A DNA stretch of 63,755 nt from Gammaproteobacteria bacterium (lineage in GTDB: Bacteria > Pseudomonadota > Gammaproteobacteria > Eutrophobiales > Eutrophobiaceae). The position numbers and the translations under genes are program-made. Each line of letters starts with the position of its first letter. The stretch's first letter is position 1. The stretch covers positions 1 to 63,755 of the forward strand of contig JACPSH010000043.1 in NCBI GenBank assembly GCA_016193395.1, given 5' to 3'. The notes below the pieces were generated by a model. The model was not told the origin of the DNA and did not search any database. It saw nothing but the letters and a program-made list of their open reading frames with translations. This document shows positions 34,949 to 43,372 of this stretch, one piece after another.

Positions 34949-35055
34949 TTTCGGAGTTCGGGGCTCGGGGCTCGGTACTGGGGACTCGCATGCAAATCCG
35001 CAATGGCGCGGGAATCGGAATTCCGAGCCCTGAGTCCCGTGTCCCGAGTCCCGCG
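34949..35055. repeat. GAGTCCCG-type dispersed repeat, palindromic
   Basis: Non-coding DNA between the SnoaL gene and the dehydratase. GGGGCTCGGGGCTCGG and GGGGACTCG on one side mirror CGAGCCCTGAGTCCC and GTCCCGAGTCCCG on the other, forming an imperfect inverted repeat. Similar short GAGTCCCG runs occur at about 41575 and 43340, between other genes. Confidence 0.6.
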
Positions 35056-35058
35056 AAT

Positions 35059-35520
35059 TCATCGCTTCACCTGCGGCGGGACCAACGGGTAACCGCGACC
35101 CTTGTAATCAAAGTCGCCCAGTTCGTGCGTACGCGTTTCCGCCTTCGACGGCGGACATCCGTAGTAGGCGCGGATCTCCTTGATCAGCCCACGGTCCGAA
35201 AAGAGGTACCACTCATCCCCGCGCAGGTGCACGCCCTGCCTGGGCTTGAAGTGGGTCCATTCGATGACCGCCTCCAGCCGGCCGGCATCGACAAGGATGC
35301 GGTCGATGGTCCAGATGGAGCCGAGGTTTCTTACCGCACTGACCCAGCCTTCGGCGATGGCCCGGGCGCCGACGAAAGTCCCTTGCGGCGCGCCAGCGGG
35401 GAAATAATGCACGGCGTCGCCTTCAAAGCAGCGGCTGATCTTGTCCGCGTCGCCTTCGTTGCACGCGTCGAAATACTCCCAAATGGTCGCCTCCAGACCC
35501 GCCGCGGTGGTCTTGCGCAT
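35059..35520 (-). CDS. SnoaL-like/NTF2-fold protein
   Basis: 153 residues; ATG 35520 has AGGAG about 9 nt upstream, better than the ATGs at 35529 or 35538. It has the NTF2/SnoaL pattern: ATIWEYFDACNEGDADKISR, CFEGDAVHYFPAG, VGARAIAEGWVSAV and EAVIEWTHFKP. These cone-shaped domains often act on small polar or polyketide intermediates. The C-terminal extension, YYGCPPSKAETRTHELGDFD, is less usual. In the operon it lies between the hydratase and dehydratase, so it may catalyse isomerisation or another step on an intermediate; inference only. Confidence 0.75.
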   Translation of the reverse strand: MRKTTAAGLEATIWEYFDACNEGDADKISRCFEGDAVHYFPAGAPQGTFVGARAIAEGWVSAVRNLGSIWTIDRILVDAGRLEAVIEWTHFKPRQGVHLRGDEWYLFSDRGLIKEIRAYYGCPPSKAETRTHELGDFDYKGRGYPLVPPQVKR

Positions 35521-35540
35521 CGTTTTCATTCTCCTCATGG

Positions 35541-36371
35541 CTATGAATTTCCGGCATCCACGACGGCCGGCGCGCCCGTGACTTTCATTTCGATCTCGCC
35601 GAGTCCGGCGATACGCCCGGCGATTCTCCGGGATCCGTAGATCCGACGGGAGCGCGTACAGGTCCCGGGCAGAACGATCTGCCCGGCCTCCAGTGCAACG
35701 CCGAATTCCGAAATCTGATTTGCAAGCCAGACAATGCCCCTCGCCGGGTGACCCAGAATGGCGCTCGTGTTTCCCCGTTCGAGGACTGAGCCGTCCAGTT
35801 CCAGTTCGGTCGCGAGGTTGTCGAGCGCCAGTTCGGTGGGACGAACCCGCCTGGAATTCATCACGAGCCGGGCCGAAGAGCCGTTATCCGCCACCGTGTC
35901 CTGGAGCCGGACGCGCCAATCGACGATGCGCGAGTCGATGACTTCGAAGCACAGTGAAACATAATCCGTCGCGGCAATGACATCCTCGACTTTCACGCCC
36001 GGTCCCTGGAGCGGCCGTCCCAGCACGAATGCCGGCTCAATCTCGATCCGTGGGTCGATCAGTTCACCGAGATCGAGCGGCCTGTCCCGCTCGCGAACCA
36101 TCGCATCGAGCAGGTGCCCGTAATCCGGCTCCCTCACGCCAAATTGCTCCTGCATCGCCTGCGAGGTCAGACCGATCTTGTGGCCGACGATTTTCTGCCC
36201 GCCCCGGATTCGTCGTTCCACATTGCATTGCTGTATGCGGTAAGCCTCAGGCACGCTGAGGCCGGGAAATGTCTCCGTCAGCGGCGCGATCGGCCGACGC
36301 CTGGACTCGGCCTGGAACAAGGCATCGGCGCAGAACGCAATGACGTCCTTTGTCGACGGACTTTCGCTCAT
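35541..36371 (-). CDS. FAH-fold 2-keto-acid hydratase/hydrolase (MhpD/HpaH-like)
   Basis: 276 residues from ATG 36371. Characteristic motifs: IVGHKIGLTSQAMQEQFGV, EPDYGHLLDAM, RIEIEPAFVLGRPL (metal-binding Glu-x-Glu-x), SLCFEVIDSRI and GHPARGIVWLANQI. The family comprises 2-oxopent-4-enoate and 2-oxohept-3-enedioate hydratases and related enzymes. An N-terminal stretch of a longer frame (to 36518) overlaps the aldolase and is not preferred. It lies 14 bp after the aldolase stop. Confidence 0.85.
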   Translation of the reverse strand: MSESPSTKDVIAFCADALFQAESRRRPIAPLTETFPGLSVPEAYRIQQCNVERRIRGGQKIVGHKIGLTSQAMQEQFGVREPDYGHLLDAMVRERDRPLDLGELIDPRIEIEPAFVLGRPLQGPGVKVEDVIAATDYVSLCFEVIDSRIVDWRVRLQDTVADNGSSARLVMNSRRVRPTELALDNLATELELDGSVLERGNTSAILGHPARGIVWLANQISEFGVALEAGQIVLPGTCTRSRRIYGSRRIAGRIAGLGEIEMKVTGAPAVVDAGNS

Positions 36372-36385
36372 TCCGCGTTCTCCAT

Positions 36386-37240
36386 TCATCCACCACGGTC
36401 TTTCCTCTTCATGCCCTGCCTCGCCGCGGCAACGGTCGAGCGCGCCGCGCCCGACAACATGCGCCCATCGAAACTGACGCATTGAAGCGCGAAGCGGCGC
36501 GCAGCCCAATCGCCGCATGCCGCGGGATCGTCGACATAGATCCCGAGGTGGAGACTGCGCGGCATCGACTCGGCGAGCTTCCCCGCCGCCGAGTGGACCA
36601 GCGTGCTCCCGGGTTGCACACCCAGGGACAGCGCCAGGTCGTAGGGACCGACGAACAGGGCATCGACCCCGGGCACGGCTGCGATTTCACCGGCCCGCTC
36701 GATCGCCCCGCGACCTTCGATTTGCAGAACCAGGTAAACCGAATCATTAAGTGCTTGAAGCGGGCGTTGCAACGCGTCATACCTCGTCAGTGGTGAGAAC
36801 CCGCGGTTGCCGGCCGGCGGGAAACGTGATTGTTCGACGATGGCGCGGGCCCGTTCCGGTGTCTCGACCCTCGGCGCCATGATGCCATTAGCCCCGATGT
36901 CCAGGATTCGCCCGATCAGCCCGGGATCCTCTCCGCAGGGCCGCACGAGAATGGGAAGACCGGCGGACTGGCCGGCGGCGATCAGAGTTTCGAGGTGCGA
37001 GAAATCCAGGGCGGAGTGTTCCATGTCGATAATGACGAAATCGAATCCGGCGAGCGCCAATGCGCCGAGCGTCGCCGGCGAGGGCTGTTCGATGACGAAG
37101 GTTCCGAGCGCCCAGCCTGCGGCAACCTTGCTGCGCAGGACCTCCCCATAGCGCTGTGACTCGGCCAATCTGGCGCCGCGGTCGCCCCCGACGAACAGCG
37201 GATTGGTCCAGGATTCAAACGAGTCAGCGTCGTCGTTCAT
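36386..37240 (-). CDS. HpcH/HpaI-type 2-keto acid aldolase
   Basis: 284 residues. The class II pyruvate aldolase core is clear: LGTFVIEQPSPATLGALALA, DFVIIDMEHSALDF, ILVRPCGEDPG (catalytic Arg), GANGIMAPRVETPERA, QIEGRGAIERA (metal-binding Glu) and VDALFVGPYDLALSLG (metal-binding Asp). It cleaves 2-keto-3-deoxy or 4-hydroxy-2-keto acids to pyruvate and an aldehyde. It leads the minus-strand operon 37240-32960 behind the control region with two operators. Confidence 0.88.
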   Translation of the reverse strand: MNDDADSFESWTNPLFVGGDRGARLAESQRYGEVLRSKVAAGWALGTFVIEQPSPATLGALALAGFDFVIIDMEHSALDFSHLETLIAAGQSAGLPILVRPCGEDPGLIGRILDIGANGIMAPRVETPERARAIVEQSRFPPAGNRGFSPLTRYDALQRPLQALNDSVYLVLQIEGRGAIERAGEIAAVPGVDALFVGPYDLALSLGVQPGSTLVHSAAGKLAESMPRSLHLGIYVDDPAACGDWAARRFALQCVSFDGRMLSGAARSTVAAARQGMKRKDRGG

Positions 37241-37371
37241 TCAGCGCTTCGTCTTCACGGTGCAGGCATGCGATGTGTGGAAACCGGGAGCGCCCCGCCC
37301 GGGCCCGCCCGCCCCTCATTCCCCAGATCCCACTCGTCTGGTAAATGTCGGATAGTTATAGTACTGAGATG

Positions 37372-37383
37372 CTAACATGTCAG
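37372..37383. promoter_or_regulatory. Operator CTAACATGTCAG (copy 3)
   Basis: 132 bp upstream of the aldolase start (37240). It matches the CTRACATGTYAG consensus exactly. Confidence 0.7.
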
Positions 37384-37583
37384 CTTAAATCTTGGCAACC
37401 GTCAGCGGCGCCCTGGAACCTGGGCGCTCGAATGCCGAGATGCATGACATTGCCGGGATATATAGGCGACATTTGGCGGGTATCGCGGCGGGATTTCAGG
37501 CAAAAAGCAGCCCATGTGGCAGCTAATCGGGAGGCCTGAAGGCCGGTACCCAATCAACTTCCTGGGTGGCTTGCACGAGCTCA

Positions 37584-37595
37584 CTGACATGTTAG
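37584..37595. promoter_or_regulatory. Operator CTGACATGTTAG (copy 4)
   Basis: It lies 46 bp upstream of the aldo/keto reductase GTG start (37642) and is identical to copy 2. Confidence 0.7.
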
Positions 37596-37641
37596 ATACT
37601 TACAGTAGACAGGGCCAGGGTGCCCGGGAGGAGAGATTAAA

Positions 37642-38709
37642 GTGTCGCAGAACGGTGCGGGGCGGGTTCAGGGCATGACAGATGCGCGCGCTGCCGCAAA
37701 GCCGCGCCATTTCGTGACCCGCGCCGGCAGAAAGCTGTCATTTACCTCGCTCGGCTTCGGCTCGGCGCCGCTCGGCAATTACCTCCGTCCACTCACGGAG
37801 ACCGACTGCGACCGCACGCTCGCCACGGCATGGGATGACGGCGTGCGCTACTACGACACGGCGCCGCTCTACGGACTCGGCCTGTCCGAGATGCGAGTCG
37901 GCAGGCTGCTCAAACAGAAGAAGCGCTCCGAATTCGTCGTCTCAACCAAGGCTGGCCGGCTGCTCCAGCCTTGCGCGAAGGACGAAGTCAACGGCATGTT
38001 CTTCGTGCAGACGCCACAAGTTCGCTTCCATTACGACTATTCCTACGACGGCGTGATGCGTTCCTACGAGGACAGTCTCAAACGACTTGGTCTCGACTCG
38101 GTTGACATACTCCTGATTCATGACGTCGATGCCTTCAATCACGGCGGCCGCGCAGGATCCGAGGCGCGCATCCGTGAACTGCTCGATACGGGCGGCTGGA
38201 AGGCGCTCGCCGGATTGCGCGACAGCGGCGCCGTTTCGGCGATTGGCGCGGGTGTCAACGAATGGGAACCCTGCGCGCGACTGCTTGAACTGGCGGATCC
38301 GGATCTGTTCCTGCTGGCCGGCCGATACACCCTGCTCGAACAGGAACCGCTGGACACGCTCTTCCCGCATTGCGAAAGGCGCGGCGTCGGCATCGTCATC
38401 GGCGGCCCGTACAACTCCGGAATTCTGGCCGGGCTGTCGACCTACAACTATTCCGAAGCGCCGGCGCAGGTCGTGGCGAAGGTCCGAGAAATCGAAGCGG
38501 TATGCCGCCGACATTCGGTGCAGCTTCCACGCGCGGCCCTGCAGTTTGTGATCGCGCATCCCTTGGTGGTCAGCGTCATTCCGGGCGGGCAGACGCAGCG
38601 CGAGACGGAACAGAACATCGGCTACCTCGACGGAGACATTCCATCCGCGTTCTGGGCCGAGCTGAAACAGCAGAAGCTGCTGCACGCGCGCGCGCCGACT
38701 CCGCGCTGA
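37642..38709 (+). CDS. Aldo/keto reductase (D-threo-aldose/L-fucose dehydrogenase type)
   Basis: 355 residues, starting with GTG 37642 behind GGAGGAGAG. The AKR catalytic residues are seen: Asp in VRYYDTAPLYG (with Tyr), Lys in VSTKAGRLL and His in LIHDVDAF. FTSLGFGSAPLGNYLRPLTE is the N-terminal barrel, and VIPGGQTQRETEQNIGYLDG is the cofactor-binding C-terminal motif. D-threo-aldose 1-dehydrogenases of this group oxidise L-fucose, D-arabinose or L-xylose to the lactone with NAD. It follows copy 4 of the operator and heads a plus-strand operon. Confidence 0.85.
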   Translation: MSQNGAGRVQGMTDARAAAKPRHFVTRAGRKLSFTSLGFGSAPLGNYLRPLTETDCDRTLATAWDDGVRYYDTAPLYGLGLSEMRVGRLLKQKKRSEFVVSTKAGRLLQPCAKDEVNGMFFVQTPQVRFHYDYSYDGVMRSYEDSLKRLGLDSVDILLIHDVDAFNHGGRAGSEARIRELLDTGGWKALAGLRDSGAVSAIGAGVNEWEPCARLLELADPDLFLLAGRYTLLEQEPLDTLFPHCERRGVGIVIGGPYNSGILAGLSTYNYSEAPAQVVAKVREIEAVCRRHSVQLPRAALQFVIAHPLVVSVIPGGQTQRETEQNIGYLDGDIPSAFWAELKQQKLLHARAPTPR

Positions 38710-38766
38710 GGGCACAGTGGGTGTCCGCCAGCCTCGATGCACGCCACATTGCAGCGCCCTGACGCC

Positions 38767-39933
38767 ATGAGGCTCACCGCCGCGAATGTGCTCCCCGAAG
38801 ATCACCATTCCGGTACGCTGATCGGACGTGTCTGGGTGGACGGCTCCTGCCCGGGTCCCCGCACGTGCGTCCTGCACGAAGATGGACTGTTCGACCTCTC
38901 CTACATCGCACCCACCCTGAGCGATCTGTTCGACCTGCGCGATGCCGCGCCCTATGCGAAATACCATGACAGCCCCTGGTTGTGCTCGCTCGATGACGCT
39001 CTCGACAGGAGGCTGCTGCTCGCACCGTGCGATCTGCAGGCCATCAAGGCCTCCGGCGTCACTTTCGCCGACAGCGTCATCGAACGCATCATTGAAGAGC
39101 GGGCCGTGGGTGACCCCGCGGCGGCCGGCGAACTCCGCGAAGCGCTGGCCTCAGAACTGGGAGGAATGATCACGGAATTGAAGCCCGGTTCGCCCGAGGC
39201 GAACCGCGCCAAGCGCCTGTTGACCGAGAAAGGTCTCTGGTCGCAATACCTCGAAGTCGCGATCGGTCCGGACGCGGAGGTATTCACCAAGGCGCAGCCC
39301 CTGTCGGCTGTCGGTTGCGGAGCCGAAATCGGGTTGCATCCGGAATCCCGCTGGAACAACTCCGAACCCGAGATCGTCCTCGTGGTTTCCTCGCGCGGGG
39401 ACATCGTCGGCGCGACGCTCGGCAATGACTTGACCATGCGCGACATCGAGGGACGCAGCGCGCTGCTGTTGTCCAGGGCCAAGGACAGCAACGCGTCCTG
39501 CGCCATCGGGCCCTTTGTGCGCCTGTTCGACGACGAATTCGGCCTGGATGACGTGCGCGAGGCCCCGGTCCACCTCGAAATCGAGGGAGGGGATGGCTTT
39601 CGCGTCGCGGGCACCAACTTCATGCGGAAGATCAGCCGCGACCCGGCCGATCTCGTGCGCGCCATGATTGGACGTGAACACCAGTATCCGGATGGCCTGA
39701 TGCTGTTCCTCGGCACCATGTTCATACCGACTGAAGATCGCAACGGTCCGGGCTCCGGCTTCACGCACGAGCGAGGCGACATCGTCCGCATTTCCTCGCC
39801 CAGGCTCGGCACGTTGTACAACGTCGTGACCACATCGGACCTCGCCCCACCGTGGACATTCGGCGCTCGCGCGCTGGCCTCGTCGCTGGCTGCACGCGGC
39901 CTGCTCCGAGGTTCACTCAAGGAGAATCGATGA
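38767..39933 (+). CDS. FAH-fold 2-keto-3-deoxy-acid dehydratase (XylX/KdaD-like)
   Basis: 388 residues from ATG 38767 (an upstream ATG at 38737 is possible). It has the length and motifs of the fumarylacetoacetase-fold 2-keto-3-deoxy-pentonate dehydratases: YAKYHDSPWLC, GLWSQYLEVAIGPDAEVFTK, WNNSEPEIVLVV (metal-binding Glu), GATLGNDLTMRDIEGRSALL and GSGFTHERGDIVRIS. It would convert a 2-keto-3-deoxy pentonate to 2-oxoglutarate semialdehyde. The ALDH at 58446 could complete the route. The stop overlaps the next gene by 4 bp (ATGA). Confidence 0.85.
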   Translation: MRLTAANVLPEDHHSGTLIGRVWVDGSCPGPRTCVLHEDGLFDLSYIAPTLSDLFDLRDAAPYAKYHDSPWLCSLDDALDRRLLLAPCDLQAIKASGVTFADSVIERIIEERAVGDPAAAGELREALASELGGMITELKPGSPEANRAKRLLTEKGLWSQYLEVAIGPDAEVFTKAQPLSAVGCGAEIGLHPESRWNNSEPEIVLVVSSRGDIVGATLGNDLTMRDIEGRSALLLSRAKDSNASCAIGPFVRLFDDEFGLDDVREAPVHLEIEGGDGFRVAGTNFMRKISRDPADLVRAMIGREHQYPDGLMLFLGTMFIPTEDRNGPGSGFTHERGDIVRISSPRLGTLYNVVTTSDLAPPWTFGARALASSLAARGLLRGSLKENR

Positions 39934-41573
39934 TGAATACCCCGAACTGGATCCTGGCCTGCCTCCTGGCCGCCGCGAACGCGGGTTCCGCTTCCGCCGA
40001 ACCCACGATCGGGTCGACCGAATACCTGGGTCCTTTTACGGGCGAAGGCGCGGCGGTGCACCCGGATAACCTGTCACCCCATCGGATCGAATACTACGGC
40101 ACCGATCTCGGCTTCAGCTACGAACACGGCGGCATGCTGCAGTTCCTGTTCGGCGACACCTGGGCCACCGAGGCGTCCGCGCCGATCGAGGCTTCGACCG
40201 GCGCGCGGTTCGATGACGGCTTCGGCACGGTGGACCTGCGTCGCTGGTCCGACCCTCGACAGCTCGCACGCGACCGCATCCCGCCGATCAGGCTGGTACA
40301 GAATCCCGGCACGACCGAGATGTCCGCGATCGATCCCGGACATGTCATGGACCCCGGCAAGACACCGATGGGCGGCTTCAGCAACGGCACCCGCGAATTC
40401 GGCATTTTCAATATCGGCAAGCCGCAGGGTTGCCTGAGCGATGCGGATTGCGGCGATGGACTCACCTGTGACGCGACCCTGGGCTATATCGGCCCGCGTT
40501 ACTCAGAGGAGGAAAATTTCACGTTTCCATGCCGGGACGGCAATCCCGGTTGCAATGCCGACACGATGGCGGATGCCGCGGGCGCTCCTGTCCCGGGGAG
40601 CGGGTTCTGCGCGGACGAGACCAGCATGGTCGGGCGTGAACCTGTATCAAACCTCCTGACGACGATGGGATTCCGCGTGCGTATCGGCGTGAGGGACGCG
40701 TCCGATCCGAGGAAATACGGCGCTACGCGCGACTGGCTGACAAACAAGTTCATGAACGTCACCGTGCGCACCGTTGAGGGTTTTATCGCTCCGACGCGCG
40801 CGGGAAAACTGAAACAGGATTACCGTCCCGCGAAGGGCACGGGGGACAAGCGACGCGTGTTCCTGTGGGGCCGCCCCGGGTTTGTCGGCGTCGCCGCGAA
40901 CAGCCGCACGCTGGGGGTGTATTTCGCCTACGTCGATATCCCCACGGGACCTGGCTTTGCCTGGAACGTGAATTACTACGCCGGCACGGCGGATGGCATG
41001 CCGCAGTTCAGCCCCGATCAGAAGGACGCCGCGCCGCTCGATCTCGACTCGACGCGCGTAGGCGTCCAGCCCGAAGAAATGCACGACATCGTCAACCAGT
41101 TGAGCGTCGCCTGGATTGGACCCCTGAACAAATGGGTGATGTTCTACGGCGGCGGTCTGGGCTACAGCCCGCGGACCGGACTTCCGACCTGCGGTGTGAC
41201 TGAACTTTTCGTGGGCGCGGCATGCAGAAACGTAATCGTAGGCAACGGGGCCATACGCATGCGCACGGCCGACGATCCCTGGGGTCCCTGGACGCCGCCG
41301 CAGGATGTCATCGTCGGCGGCGATCCGGCCGACGGTCCGAAAAATCAGTATGGCCCCGGCGGCGCATTGCGTCACGCCGCGTGCGTTGATCCCGTTTGCG
41401 CCCCACACAGCGACACCGCGTTCTTCACGCAGGATGAATATGGGTTCTTCTACAGCGCCAATATCATCGAACAATGGATCCGTCCCGTGCGCGGCGGCGC
41501 GGACCTGATCTGGAACGCCTCGACGTGGGATCCATACCGCGTCATCCTCCTGAGAACGCGGATAAGAAAGTGA
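39930..41573 (+). CDS. Exported DUF4185-like propeller protein, paralogue 1
   Basis: 547 residues. A signal peptide (WILACLLAAANAGSASAE) precedes a protein with the hallmarks of the DUF4185/GH-like five-bladed propeller: YYGTDLGFSYEHGGMLQFLF, then GDTW; WGRPGFVGVAANS; PLNKWVMFYGGGLG; and ASTWDPYRVILLRTR at the end. A Cys-rich insert (CLSDADCGDGLTCD, NPGCNADT) follows the first blade and resembles short disulfide motifs. It shares about two thirds of its sequence by eye with the next two genes. It probably acts on extracellular or periplasmic glycans. Confidence 0.8.
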   Translation: MMNTPNWILACLLAAANAGSASAEPTIGSTEYLGPFTGEGAAVHPDNLSPHRIEYYGTDLGFSYEHGGMLQFLFGDTWATEASAPIEASTGARFDDGFGTVDLRRWSDPRQLARDRIPPIRLVQNPGTTEMSAIDPGHVMDPGKTPMGGFSNGTREFGIFNIGKPQGCLSDADCGDGLTCDATLGYIGPRYSEEENFTFPCRDGNPGCNADTMADAAGAPVPGSGFCADETSMVGREPVSNLLTTMGFRVRIGVRDASDPRKYGATRDWLTNKFMNVTVRTVEGFIAPTRAGKLKQDYRPAKGTGDKRRVFLWGRPGFVGVAANSRTLGVYFAYVDIPTGPGFAWNVNYYAGTADGMPQFSPDQKDAAPLDLDSTRVGVQPEEMHDIVNQLSVAWIGPLNKWVMFYGGGLGYSPRTGLPTCGVTELFVGAACRNVIVGNGAIRMRTADDPWGPWTPPQDVIVGGDPADGPKNQYGPGGALRHAACVDPVCAPHSDTAFFTQDEYGFFYSANIIEQWIRPVRGGADLIWNASTWDPYRVILLRTRIRK

Positions 41574-41574
41574 C

Positions 41575-41591
41575 GAGTCCCGAGTCCCGAG
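41575..41591. repeat. GAGTCCCG direct repeats
   Basis: Two tandem GAGTCCCG units follow the stop of paralogue 1, the same motif as at 34949-35055. Confidence 0.5.
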
Positions 41592-41594
41592 AGC

Positions 41595-41680
41595 GTAGGG
41601 TGGAATGAGCGCAGCGAATTCCGCCTTGGACAGGCATCGCGCCTCGGGCGGTGGATTTCGCTTCGCTCAATCCACCCTAC
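41595..41680. repeat. GTAGGGTGGA-type dispersed palindromic repeat overlapping the start of paralogue 2
   Basis: GTAGGGTGGAATGAGCGCAG at 41595 and its imperfect mirror, GGATTTCGCTTCGCTCAATC then CACCCTAC (41653-41680), form a hairpin with about 31-bp arms. GTAGGGTGGATTGAGCGAAG-like repeats are widespread in proteobacterial intergenic DNA. Here the ATG and first 25 codons of paralogue 2 lie in it. Confidence 0.7.
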
Positions 41681-43311
41681 TCTATTGGCTGGCGGCCGGC
41701 GCCGTCACCGCCTGCGGCGCGGCCTGCGCGGATCCCCTCCCCGCCGATACTACGGTTCTCGGTCCATTCACCGGCCATTACGCGCCGCTGCACCCGGACA
41801 ATCTCGCGCCGTTCCGGATTCACTACTACGGCACCGATCTGGGGTGGAGCTACGAGCACGATGGCAAAATCCAGTTCCTGTTCGGAGACACGAACGCGAC
41901 CGAGGGCGACGAGCGGATACAGGCTTCGACCCGCGGCGTTTTCGATGACGCCTTCGGCACCATCGAGCTTGCCGAATGGCCGGACCCGGCGAAGATCACG
42001 CCGCACAATATTCCGCTGATCAGGCTCGGCCAGAACCCGGGCACCACGGAGACCTCCGCCATCGATCCGGGTCATGCCATGGAAGGATTCAAAACCCCGA
42101 TCGGCGGGTTCGGCAACGGATCGCGCGAATTCGGGGTCTTCTATACGTCCAAGCCGCGGGCTTGCAACGCGGACGCTGACTGCGGCGGCGGGTTCGCCTG
42201 CGATAGCGGACTGGGATTCGCGGGTGAACCTTGGGATACCGACAGAGGGCTTACGTTCGGCTGCCTGGACGGCAGCCCCGGATGCATCGCCGATACGATG
42301 AAGGATGCCGCGGGCGCGCCGGTCCGGGACACCGGCTTCTGCGTGGATCGAACGAGCACCATCTGGGCGGACAGCGAGGCGGGCCGCATCGGCGCCATGG
42401 CGCTGAAACACCTGGTCGGCATCCGCGACACGTCCGATCCGCGCCGCTATACAAACGCGCGCGAGTGGATCACGAACAAGTTCGCCAACGTCGCCGTGCG
42501 CACCGTGAGTGACTTTGTCGCGCCCGGCGGTGCGCGCGGCGAAAGTCAGGATTATCGGCCGGCGAAGGGATCCGGCGGCAGGCAGCGCGTCTTTCTCTGG
42601 GGCAGACCGGGATTCATCGGCGTCGCCGCCACCGGCCGGCCGCTCGGCCTGTACTTCGCGTACGCCGACATGCCTTCAGGCCCGGAATTTTCCTGGAATC
42701 TTACTTACTACGCCGGACTGGACGCGGCCGGCCGGCCGCGCTTCAGCCGTAACGAGCGCGACGCCGCCGCCGTGGATCTCGATGCCACCAGGGAGGGAGT
42801 CCAGCATGAGGAAATCCACGACGTCGTGGACCAGATGAGCCTGAGCTGGGTGGAACCGCTGCACAAGTGGGTGATGTTCTACGGCGGCGGCATGGTCGAC
42901 CTGCCCCTGCCGACGCTGCCGAACTGCGGCGTGCTGGAGATTTTCACGCGTTCGGATTGCACGCGTGTCGTCCTCGGCAACGGCGCCATCCGGATGCGCA
43001 GCGCCGGCCAGCCGTGGGGACCCTGGACGCCGCCCGATGACGTGCTCGTTGGCGGCGACCCGGATCGCGTTCCGCTCGAGTATCAGTACGCCCCCGGCGG
43101 TGTGCTGCACCACCCCGCCTGCGCCGATCCAGCCTGTGTTACGCACACGCGATCCGCCGAGGTAACGGAACACGAATACGGCTTTCTCTACGGCGCGAAC
43201 ATCATCGAACAGTGGACGCGGCCCGCGGAAGGCGGCGCAGACCTGATCTGGAACGTGTCGACGTGGGACCCGTACCGTGTGGTCCTCGTCAGAACGCGGA
43301 TCGATGAATAG
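41605..43311 (+). CDS. Exported DUF4185-like propeller protein, paralogue 2
   Basis: 568 residues. The propeller part repeats the motifs of paralogue 1: IHYYGTDLGWSYEHDGKIQF, then LFGDTN; FLWGRPGFIGVAATG; PLHKWVMFYGGGMV; and STWDPYRVVLVRTRID. The Cys-rich insert is ACNADADCGGGFACD. The N-terminus (MSAANSALDRHRASGGGFRF) lies in a dispersed palindromic repeat (41595-41680), so the original signal peptide may be lost; hydrophobic STLLYWLAAGAVTACGAACA follows and could still serve as one. The start is therefore uncertain. Confidence 0.75.
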   Translation: MSAANSALDRHRASGGGFRFAQSTLLYWLAAGAVTACGAACADPLPADTTVLGPFTGHYAPLHPDNLAPFRIHYYGTDLGWSYEHDGKIQFLFGDTNATEGDERIQASTRGVFDDAFGTIELAEWPDPAKITPHNIPLIRLGQNPGTTETSAIDPGHAMEGFKTPIGGFGNGSREFGVFYTSKPRACNADADCGGGFACDSGLGFAGEPWDTDRGLTFGCLDGSPGCIADTMKDAAGAPVRDTGFCVDRTSTIWADSEAGRIGAMALKHLVGIRDTSDPRRYTNAREWITNKFANVAVRTVSDFVAPGGARGESQDYRPAKGSGGRQRVFLWGRPGFIGVAATGRPLGLYFAYADMPSGPEFSWNLTYYAGLDAAGRPRFSRNERDAAAVDLDATREGVQHEEIHDVVDQMSLSWVEPLHKWVMFYGGGMVDLPLPTLPNCGVLEIFTRSDCTRVVLGNGAIRMRSAGQPWGPWTPPDDVLVGGDPDRVPLEYQYAPGGVLHHPACADPACVTHTRSAEVTEHEYGFLYGANIIEQWTRPAEGGADLIWNVSTWDPYRVVLVRTRIDE

Positions 43312-43372
43312 AGTCGCGCGAGTTCCATGCTTGCCCCGAGTTCCGAGTCCCAATGAACAGGCCACAGCCATC

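Larger units (their letters stand above)
37241..37641. promoter_or_regulatory. 401-bp divergent control region between aldolase and aldo/keto reductase
   Basis: No gene is supported. Two operators occur, at 37372-37383 (facing the aldolase) and 37584-37595 (facing the aldo/keto reductase). A strong GGAGGAGAG ribosome site precedes GTG 37642. Confidence 0.65.
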
